The notes below the pieces were generated by a model that worked only from the letters and a program-made list of their open reading frames with translations, was not told the DNA's origin and ran no database searches. A DNA stretch of 64,000 bases from Eonycteris spelaea. Taxonomy: Eukaryota; Chordata; Mammalia; Chiroptera; Pteropodidae. Position numbers and translations under genes: made by a program. This document shows, piece by piece, positions 55,986-64,000 of the stretch (the first letter of the stretch is position 1; every line of letters starts with the position of its first letter). The DNA lies in NCBI GenBank assembly GCA_003508835.1, contig PUFA01000066.1:6032501-6096500 (forward strand). Direction: 5' to 3'.

Positions 55986-57230
55986 TAGATAACTGATGCC
56001 GTTCAATTTTATCAAGTCGTACATCACAAAAAAATCACTACGTGCTCTGGAATTCGACTGTTTTAAGATGTGGACTAAATGCCATAATTTCGATATTCCA
56101 TCTGAATTATTTCATGTTTTTACGAGTTCAATTCAGTCAATAATGATAGCTGGAAGTATATTTTAGCTAATACAAAAAATCCATCATTTTCTTGAAATGA
56201 ACATTTTATAATGATTGGATTGAGTTAGAAGCTTACACGTTACCTCATTATTGGATTTTTTTTAAGCCCACATCAATGTTATATCTAAGAAGAAGCACAT
56301 AGGATAACAGAAACTTATTTATTGCAACTGGCTTTTCCCACTATTTCTTAGCTAGTCAGTGAAATTTATAAGTGGAGAATGGTATTGAGCCTGAATTGTC
56401 ATTGAGAATACAAAATGCTGTTTAAAAAAGTTCTTTTTCCCACATTAATTGATGACAGAAAATGCCTACTTTCTGCAAAGATGTGTACATATATACAGCA
56501 TGTGGAAGCCTGTGTAATAAATTAGTTATGGTTTGAGATTTATCAGTCTCTCGTCACTTGGTCAAGGATATTGTCAAAAAGCCTGTCCAAAAGGACAGCG
56601 TCTCTGGCTTCCCTCCTTTGAGAAGGACATAGCATGACACTCCAATTTGTGCAAGGAGACCCAGCTTCCAATTCTCCCTTGCTGGTGACTTCCAATATTA
56701 TTATTTGAACACGAAATATATTTAAGGTACAAAGTGGAAATAGATTTGTAATAAGCGAAGCTTTCAGAAAAAAAAAATCAATGAGTAAATAGATCTCTGG
56801 GTCGAATCCAACAGCAATTCATCTGCTTTAAGCTTGTCTCTAGCTCACGTGAGTCAAAACATCTGCATGCAATTATGCTGGATACTCTAGTGACATGCAG
56901 GATGTAAGACAGAAAAAATAAGGATCTTTTTACAACGATGTAGACTATTTTCTGACAGCATTTCATAGTATTTGAGCTTTTCCAAGCCATTATGTTGTTT
57001 CTTTTCTTTAAAAAACTGTATATACACCTCCAAATGATGCAGAAACTACCTAAAGGATTCTTTCACAAGTAGCATCGTGGAATAGAACATAAAACAGCTA
57101 TAGTTTGTGTAACTATGACTAAAATGTTTTTAATTAGAAAAATATATTCAGAGTGTGTGTTTTTCTTCAGAAAAATAAGTGAACATTAAAGGAGCCTAAG
57201 CAGATATGTTCTCTCTTACTTAGGCCCCCT
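55986..57230. other. AT-rich unique sequence, candidate conserved noncoding block
   Basis: No gene or repeat recognised. 56,220-57,000 has CNE-like texture (CATCTGCATGCAATTATGC near 56,861). Confidence 0.4.
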
Positions 57231-57234
57231 GTTG

Positions 57235-58325
57235 AACGCACACTCTCTAAAATGAAAAATCGATAAATTGGACTTTGCAAAATTGAAAACTTTTATTTTG
57301 TGAAATCATCTGTTAAGCAGATAAAAAGGCAAGCTGCTGTGAGAAAATATTTATTGACTGTGAGAAATTACATATAGACAGAAGACTAGTATCTATGATA
57401 AAGAACTCTCAAATCTCATAAGTGAAAAAGAACAAACCAATTAGAAAGTAGATAAGAGACATGAAGAGACTTTTCGCTGAAGAGGACATACACATGAGAA
57501 ATAAGCACATGAAAATGTGTCAAGTTTATTAGCCAGTGGAGAAATACAGGCTATCTTCCTAGTGCAATATCACTACATACGTATCAGAGTAAAATTAAAA
57601 AATAAAAAATAAAGTAAAACACCAAATGCTGATGAGGGTGTAGAGATATGTCATTCATTCATATTTCTGGGATATAACTGGTACAACCATTCTAGAAAAA
57701 GTTCTGGCAGTTGCATAAAAAATACTCTACAAGCCAACAACTATATTCTTGGCATTTACCCGAGAGAAATGGGCACTCACGTTCACACAAAAAGCTGTAC
57801 ACAAATGTTCCTAACAGTTTCACTTACAATAGCCTAAAACTAGAAGCAGCACTTAGATGTCCTTCAGTGGATGAATGGATAAACAGACTGTGAGACTTCC
57901 ATAATGTGGAATGCTCAGTCATAAAAAGAAATGGATTATTGTTACATGCAATACCCTAGATGAATCTCAAGAGAAATGTGATGAGTGAGAAAGCCAATCC
58001 CAAAAGGTTAGGTACAGTACGATTCTGTTTATACGGCCTTCTTGAAATAACGACATTATAAAAATAAAGAATAGGCTAGTTGTGGCCAGGGGTTAATGCG
58101 TTGGCGTGGGGGGGAGGGAAATGAATGTAACTGTAAAAAGCGTTAGGGGTCTCCGTGGGGATAGAGCTGTTCTGAACCTTGACTGTAGAAATACAATACA
58201 CCGTGAACTATGGCGCTGCAAAATTTTACCGTTGGCAAACTGGACAAAGGCTCATGGTATCTCTGTGATATTTCTTACAACCGCAATTGAACCTAAAATT
58301 ATCTTAAAAAGTTATAAATTACATC
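57235..58325 (+). repeat. L1 LINE 3' end (ORF2 C-terminus and 3'UTR)
   Basis: The L1 3' region in sense can be followed for over 1 kb: 'attggactttgcaaaattg', 'gtgaaatcatctgttaagca', 'cttttcgctgaagaggacat', 'aaatgctgatgagggtgtag', 'gtccttcagtggatgaatgg', 'ggccaggggttaatgcgttg' and a terminal 'atcttaaaaagttataaatt'. Frames are broken. An old mammalian L1 subfamily. Confidence 0.75.
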
Positions 58326-58399
58326 TTTCTTGACGTCTAACTTCTTTTTGGTTCAGCTAATGGGGCCTCTAGAAAGATGATAACAGAGAGGGAGAAGTA

Positions 58400-58690
58400 G
58401 GAGGTTAAGTATGTACTTCCTCTGGGCATGCTGCTGTGACTCAGACCCTCCCGTTGAGGGAGTCTGCTCTCACGACCCCCTGTCTGGCCTTGGGGACCCA
58501 CTCTTTGGTGTTGACTTTTGGTGGCATGTCTGTTTTAACTCGTCCCGGGACACTACTGCAGTTTGCGGATATACTGCCCACGACATAGTAAATAAATCAT
58601 TTATTAAACTCTCCTCAGATTATCTTAATCTGAGAGAGCCATCTCTTTTCTGCTGGTATGCCGATTTATGCAGGCTCCAAGAAGAGGCTC
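58400..58690 (+). repeat. LTR-like segment (ERVL/MaLR type, family uncertain)
   Basis: An AATAAA signal at 58,591-58,596 is followed by 'tcatttattaaactctcctc' and 'agagccatctcttttctgct' with 'ggtatgccgatttatgcagg', which resembles the 3' end of old ERVL-related LTRs (a 'gccatctgtttcctgctggg' block). The left border is uncertain. Confidence 0.35.
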
Positions 58691-59104
58691 ACAGTTCATT
58701 GAATGAGATAAGATGAATATACAAATAGCTACCATAGAAAGTTCTAGCTAATTTACATAATGATTGATTTTGTTCTAAAAAGAACACCTTTAGGACTATC
58801 CAATTTGTCTGTCACTTCTACATTGTAGCCTAGTAACTCTGGAAAGAAGCAAATCAAAAAAGGGGAAGAAAAAAAAAGAAAAATATTCTTGATGAACAAC
58901 CTTAGCTTTTAGAATATTTTTCATGTTTTTATGTTTTTTAATAACATGGAATCATTTTGAACACCAAAATGAAAAGTAAGTTAATGGTCCCACTGTGCCC
59001 CCTCTTTTTTGTACAATTCCTCTTTTCCAGTGTGATCAAGGCAAGAAACAGGCTGTGCGACTAAGGGGACGGCCCAGGTTTATAGATATTTTAAATAACA
59101 TTTT
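58691..59104. other. Unassigned AT-rich sequence
   Basis: No gene or repeat family recognised. Confidence 0.45.
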
Positions 59105-59107
59105 CTC

Positions 59108-59298
59108 AAATGCCAGTCCATGGATTGGACACTAGAATCTTCCGGGGATTCTGAATTAAAAAAAAAAAAATGAACCAAGTCCTGCCCTATTCCTTGAGAG
59201 TCTCACTCTACTGGTCAGTGTGTGTGTGCTGGGCAGTGGGGAACTTTATAAAAGTTCCCCAGGCGATTCCGAAGTGCTCAGGTGGAGAAACACCACGT
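59108..59298 (+). repeat. MER5A-type hAT-Charlie element
   Basis: 'actagaatcttccggggatt' and 'ttccccaggcgattccgaag' followed by 'tgctcaggtggagaaacacc' match the right half of MER5A (ccaggtgattctgatg..., gagaaccactg). It contains an A13 run at about 59,158. Confidence 0.55.
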
Positions 59299-59339
59299 TA
59301 GTGAACACTGGTGGACGGCAGTTCAACTCAGGTGTCAAG

Positions 59340-59660
59340 GTCAGCACTCCTTAAGTTCTCCATGGCCTTCCTGCTCCCTGGAATGCCCGTCCATCCCAAA
59401 GGGCCACAGCTTTGCAGACCTCAGAAGATATCATTCATGTAGAAAAAAATGTCGTGTGCTGGGCTGCTCTTCTCGTTGTCCTTTAGTCCTGTGAGCCCAC
59501 GGCGGCCCCAATCCCCCGCCTAACCTCGCCCTTCCCCACGATTTCTCCAGCTCTCAGCTGAAACACTAATTCTTCAAGAAAGCCTGTCTCGACCCCACCC
59601 TCCACGTCCCTCTTATTCTCCTGCCAACCCGTGCTTTTCTGTAACATCTATTAGTGCCAT
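59340..59660 (+). repeat. L2 LINE 3' fragment
   Basis: 'tccctggaatgcccgtccat', then 'attcttcaagaaagcctgtc' and 'ctgtaacatctattagtgcc' follow the L2 3' region in sense. Confidence 0.6.
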
Positions 59661-60300
59661 AATTAAACAAGGATGATTGTTTTTTAATTGCTGCTTTAAT
59701 AATATTATCTCTTCTGGGAATAGAGGGAGAGTCGAATCATTCCAGGCCTCGCGATCCATGCGTGAGAAGCCAGGCTCTTCCTTACGGTGGAAGGAAGCGA
59801 AGGAACAAATGCACGAGAGAGAAGCGAGCAGATTCGCTTTCGCACCGTGTAGCTTAGCTGGAAGGTAGGGAAAGGACAGGCAGCCGGAAAGGGCATCATC
59901 AGAGACTAGGAGGCCGGTGAGGGAGCCTGGGTGGGATGTGGTGTCCGGCCATGGCAGCGACGAAGACGGAAAGAAGGTCATGACATGGACGGACTCGTGG
60001 AGGCGGAGGGAGGAATGGAGGAACGGAGGGTTCCTCGCTGGAGACGGAGGTGGCATCAGATAGACAGAATGAGCGCAGAGGAGGGGCTGCTTGCTGGGAC
60101 GATGGTGCCCGTTGGGCCGTCAGAGATGCGGGTTTGAAGCCAAGGGGGCCGTCAAGGGTGGAGCCGTAGATTAGGCATTTGGGGCCCTTTGGGCAGAGAC
60201 TATTAGTGATCATTAACTGAATGCCTCTCCAGGTTTCCTTGCACGTAGATCAGGATTATGTGGCGGGTTCTGGCGAGTGAGGAGGCCATGATGAGAGCCA
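59661..60300. other. Unassigned purine-rich sequence
   Basis: G/A-rich and CpG-containing on the plus strand. The texture suggests antisense L2 but I cannot align convincing blocks. No gene recognised. Confidence 0.35.
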
Positions 60301-60948
60301 TTGCCAGGCCTGACCCTTAGAGCAGACCCGCAGTCTCCCCAGCGACCGCCCTCCGCGGCGACCCAGGAGGCCCCTTGCTCCTCAAGGTGTCGTAACAAGG
60401 GAGCAAAGCGAACAGACGGGCATCAGGCTCTGGGTGAGAACTCGCCTTGCATTAAGCCGGTGGTGGTGTCTCCGAGAGCACGGAGTCTTCATCCCAGAGA
60501 GGAGAGGAGAGATGGCCCGGGAAGCTACGTAGAGGGGGAAGAAGCCGGTAACCCTGTGTGGAGAGGAGGCAGCCACACTGTGGTCCGGCCGTCCCGAACT
60601 TGCACTCCCGCCTCGTCCTGGATGAGGCCGTGGGCCCCACCTCCGTGCAGTCAGGGGAAGGATTCAGAGTGGCTCCCTGCTTTCCCCGCAGATGCCCGCT
60701 CCGTCCGGAGCCCTGCCCTGCACCCCCAGGCAGCGCTGCGGGCGGGGAGCATCGGGCCCGCGAGCCAGCACCCCCCACGCGCGCCGTGTGGCCACGAACC
60801 GCTGCCAGCTCTCCGCACGCCGCGACCGAGCTGTCACCCTCCTCTCGTCACAAGGCATCCGAACCCCGGATTCCTCTCACCATCTGCTGCCCCCTCTCGT
60901 TCCCCCTCTGTTCCTGACCCTGCGCATCCAGGAACATCCTACGTTTAG
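60301..60948 (+). other. GC-rich block with 215-codon open frame, doubtful coding status
   Basis: The longest open frame in the window (215 codons, plus). It sits in GC-rich, CpG-dense DNA (densest at about 60,680-60,860), where several frames on both strands are open. The product is Pro/Ser/Arg-rich with no domain, signal peptide or membrane segment. Absence of stops is explained by base composition. The block may be a small CpG island; no promoter motif set was seen. Confidence 0.2.
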
Positions 60949-60949
60949 T

Positions 60950-61085
60950 ACACATACTGTGCTTTTTGATTGACGTGTGTCTTTCAGGCTCGTATCTGTT
61001 GATCTCTTTTTACCCCACTCAGCACAATGTGTGGAACATAGTAGACGCTCACTGATTATTTGCCGAGTGAGAGAATGAATGTAAA
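60950..61085 (+). repeat. L2 3' end
   Basis: 'cactcagcacaatgtgtgga' and 'acatagtagacgctcactga' with a 'gagagaatgaatg' tail match the L2 3' terminus. Confidence 0.65.
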
Positions 61086-61730
61086 ATGACTATGACTTAG
61101 TCGTGGGGACTTTTCACTCGTGCTCCTAAACTCTGTTTCTTCCCAGAGTTGTCAAAACTGTTCTGGATATTCAGCAGGTGTCTCTGTGTCTACTGGGCAT
61201 CGCTGTCCCCTCCAAGCATTTGCCGATTTCTGCCCTTTGGGTGTGACTGTGTTGGCCACCATGGGGTATTTTCCGTCTGCTGCTGGCCGGTTCCTGCCTC
61301 TTTGCCGGCACCACGGCTAACGCACCAAAGTCTGCGAGGCCCTGAAATCACAAAGCGGGAAGGGCTCGGGGCTTCCTTTCTCCATTACGCTCCACTCCAA
61401 CTTAGAAGGACGTCCTTGCGGCCCTGGCTTAGCCTGTAGATTTTCCTTGGCACTTCCTGCTTTCCCACAGGACGGAGACTTTATTCCGCTGGGCACAGGG
61501 TGGAAGACAAACCTGAGAGACTCCACTTCCTTCTCAGGATTTTCCCTCTTCGGTCAATGGTTCATTCTGGGGCCTGCCAATCGTGCCTTTTTAATTCCGT
61601 GGGGATGAATTCCTCCTGGGAGGGCCTGGGGGCTCCTTGCTCTCCAATATCTTTAAATCCTAGAATAATCTGTGACCCTTATTACACTTGAGAGGAGTTA
61701 AATATTTCAATCAAGGGTACTGTGGTGCAG
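61086..61730. other. Unassigned sequence
   Basis: GC-moderate. Open frames without domains. No repeat recognised. Confidence 0.45.
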
Positions 61731-61734
61731 GATT

Positions 61735-61888
61735 TGTAAATATGTGGAGTTTTGACCAGCTGCCTCGGCGTCTCCTGGAAACTCACTATACATGCAAATT
61801 CTCAGGCTCCACCCCAAATGTGCCGAATCTGAGTTTTAACAGCCATCCAGGTGATTCTGAAACATTCTACAGTTTGAAAACGGCTGAA
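61735..61888 (+). repeat. MER5A-type hAT-Charlie element
   Basis: 'catgcaaattctcaggctcc', 'accccaaatgtgccgaatct', 'gagttttaacagccatccag' and 'gtgattctgaaacattctac' follow MER5A closely to 'gtttgaaaacggctg' near the right end. Confidence 0.75.
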
Positions 61889-64000
61889 TTAGTGCTTCTT
61901 TAGTCTTTCTAAATATTCTTTTTCCTCCCGTGCAAAATGAAGGTCGCAAAGATGGAATTAAATTAGATAAAGCACAGAATAGTGCAATTAGGACGTAGTA
62001 ATAGTGCTTGGTTTTTCCTGGCAAACGAACCCGCCGCGGTATCTGCGCCACAGCCTCTGGTTACGAACAGCACCGACTTCCTCGTGCTGTCTGCCAGGAG
62101 GAGAGAGATACACGTGAAGGGAACACAGTTCACCCTGTGGCAAATGAGCTGCACATTTATTCTAGTCCGGTCTAATCATAGCACCAAAGACCACAGTAAC
62201 GTTTTGGTGAGGTAAAGGATTGGAAGAATGTGTAATTATTTCTCATAAAAGTACAAGAAAGTTGATAATAAAGACCTTTAAAGGGACAAATCTCAGCACG
62301 TTGCTCTTTTATGTATGAAAGTGAGAGAGAGACAGGTATAGAGCTGGGAAGGCAATGATCCATATGGCTGGTACTTTGATTAGAGGAAAGGCTACTGGAA
62401 TCTTGTTAGATATCCATACTTTTCTCTTTCAATTTCATCCTTAAAAGATCAGGCCAGCCCTGTTCACCAGTTCTTAGCTACAAAGAGTTGGGAGATGGGA
62501 CCTCAAGACAGCCCATCTTTTCAATCATTTTGAAGGAAACTTCACTGTTAAAAGCAGACCTGTGAGCAGGTACATTTTAATTCACAGTTAACAAAAGAAA
62601 TCATCTTTACTCTGCATGGTCAAATAACAGGCCATTAAAAAATAGTGTCAGCGTGATCGGGGATGTTAAGCATGGCTGCACGTGCGAGTGTAAGTGACTG
62701 GTAAAAATAAATTGAACACGAAAACACTAATGCTCTGCAAAAGTGGGACAAAAATGAGCAAAGAATACAGATCGCTGGAGATAATGGTTGCCATGGCAAC
62801 TGTTTGTCCAGACCCCAAACTGGTAACTCGGGAACGAGTGATTGAAAATAAAGGCCCTTAGTCCTTGCCCAGGTATGATTGCGTTCCCGCCGCAGGCTTG
62901 CTTACTGGTCCTGTGGATGCCCCTGACTCGATCAGAACTTTCTAGCCAAGGGGAAGGTGACTTGCCTGAGTCCCACTCAGAGCAGCGGCCCTTTCTGGAA
63001 GCATCCTTGTTTTTGCCAAACACGCCGAACGTGTCAAGATGGAGCGCCGTGGGTCGGCACGATTGTTGAGATACCGCACTCCCCACAACGCGCACTTAAA
63101 ACACACAGCGTCGGGTTCTTTTGATCCGGGCTGCGGAATGCTGGGTCGGGAGAGGCAGCAGCTTGCTTTTCTCTCTCACGTGTGGTGTCCGTAGCCATTT
63201 CTCTCACCTCATTACCCATCTGCTCGCCGCGTCGTTGAAAAGAAATGCACCTGCTCACAGAAAGGCGAGACTAGCCCGGTGTGCAGGTGCCCTCGGCACT
63301 CACGCTAGCCGTTCCTGACTCAGTGCTTTGAGCCTGTTTCTGTATTTTTATTTTCATAACCAAATTACTCCAACTCTAGACTTTTCAAACCCATCTTTCC
63401 ACCTTTCATATGTCATTCTTTGGATCTGGTTCCCATACGAAAGGTATTTTGGGGGAAGAAAGCAAAAGAGAAGAAGGGATTTAGGGCAAAAGAGATTTGG
63501 GAGGAAAAGTGTGTGGCAAACAGTCTCCCCGTCTCCTGACTTCTGTAACCTGCTTTAGGATGTCTCTATCTGATGTGGTCGGCTGGTGAGACATGGAATA
63601 TTTGCACTTCAAGGTACACAGAGGCGTTTAGGGGTGGCCTGTAACCAGGGAAACTTAATGAGAAGTCGCAGCGGCTGGATCTGTCGCAGCTTGTTTTCCT
63701 CGGCAGCCAGACCGCGGACGGCTGTGCGCACGCGGACGCGGACAGCCTGCTGCTTGCGAGGCACCATGTCTAATTAGCTGGGACCCGGAAAACTTCCGCT
63801 AATGATGTTTTCATGCCAGGAGGGTTTGAGAAATTGCACTTGAGTTTGGATGTTTTACAACAGTAGGAATCACCAGAAGGGAAGCACGTAAATAAGGCTG
63901 TTCACGGGACTGGTGGTTATTAGACCTCCACAGCACGGAATTCTCCCCAGCGCCCGCGGGTTGTACCTCCGTTTCCCGCAGCTGGCATGCCAAATCGCCA
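61889..64000. other. Unique sequence, candidate regulatory DNA
   Basis: No gene or repeat recognised. 62.6-63.3 kb is repeat-free and includes the X-box palindrome. 63,655-63,765 is CpG-rich with a short GCACGCGGACGCGGAC tandem motif, followed by a TCTAATTAGCTGGG homeodomain-type site near 63,768. Confidence 0.4.
62787..62800. promoter_or_regulatory. Perfect RFX X-box palindrome
   Basis: GTTGCCATGGCAAC is an exact 14-bp palindrome matching the symmetrical X-box bound by RFX factors (GTTGCC half-sites with zero spacing between ideal half-sites). RFX factors control ciliary and MHC class II genes. The site lies in repeat-free sequence. No adjacent promoter is visible, so a distal element or chance occurrence are the alternatives. 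Confidence 0.4.

Noticed and set aside
60387..60402. TCGTAACAAGG, identical to the universal 3' end of small-subunit rRNA
   Set aside because: The match is only about 11 bases. The flanking sequence does not continue into rRNA on either side.

Overview
The window is nuclear DNA from a placental mammal. It is dominated by old, pan-mammalian interspersed repeats (L1, L2, MIR, MaLR-type LTRs, MER5-type hAT elements). I see no intact protein-coding gene, rRNA, tRNA or CRISPR array. No primate Alu, rodent B1/B2, ruminant BovB/Bov-tA, carnivore tRNA-Lys SINE or equid ERE element was recognised. The best-preserved L1 has a 5'UTR that I associate from memory with laurasiatherians (bats or relatives); I hold the taxonomic call loosely. 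Repeat family names come from recall of consensus sequences, not from a search.

Layout. 0-10.4 kb: L2 and L1 fossils on the minus strand, including an internally deleted L1 at 4.79-7.13 kb with readable ORF1, the start of ORF2 and a 5'UTR, then a long L1 3'-end remnant (7.5-8.7 kb). A small CpG-rich patch with a perfect NRF1 palindrome lies at 2.84-3.13 kb. 10.4-18.5 kb: mostly unique, AT-rich DNA with one MIR and a CpG-rich patch near 13.5 kb. 18.6-20.4 kb: a plus-strand L2 with a reverse-transcriptase remnant, followed by a GC-shifted L1 3' fragment. 20.4-30.6 kb: unique DNA with candidate conserved noncoding blocks, long GT/GC and CT microsatellites, and another L1 3' remnant. 30.6-36.8 kb: MIR/L2/LTR pieces and the strongest gene-like signal, an exon-like segment at 34,696-34,784. 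36.8-50 kb: L1/HAL1-like antisense sequence, MIRs, and an exact 69-bp tandem duplication. 49.6-55.3 kb: probable MaLR internal sequence with its LTR, a probable retroviral solo LTR, a second MaLR LTR and an L2. 55.3-58.7 kb: an L1 with an inverted 5' part, a second L1 3' end and an LTR-like segment. 58.7-64 kb: MER5A copies, L2 pieces, GC-rich unique DNA and a perfect RFX X-box palindrome.

Overall this reads as intergenic or deep intronic DNA. Long open frames at 30.9-31.5 kb and 60.3-60.9 kb lie in GC-rich sequence where stops are depleted; I do not call them genes. I found no evidence of a novel multi-gene system. The items most worth testing are the exon-like segment, the X-box and NRF1 palindromes, the 69-bp duplication and the probable lineage-specific LTR.
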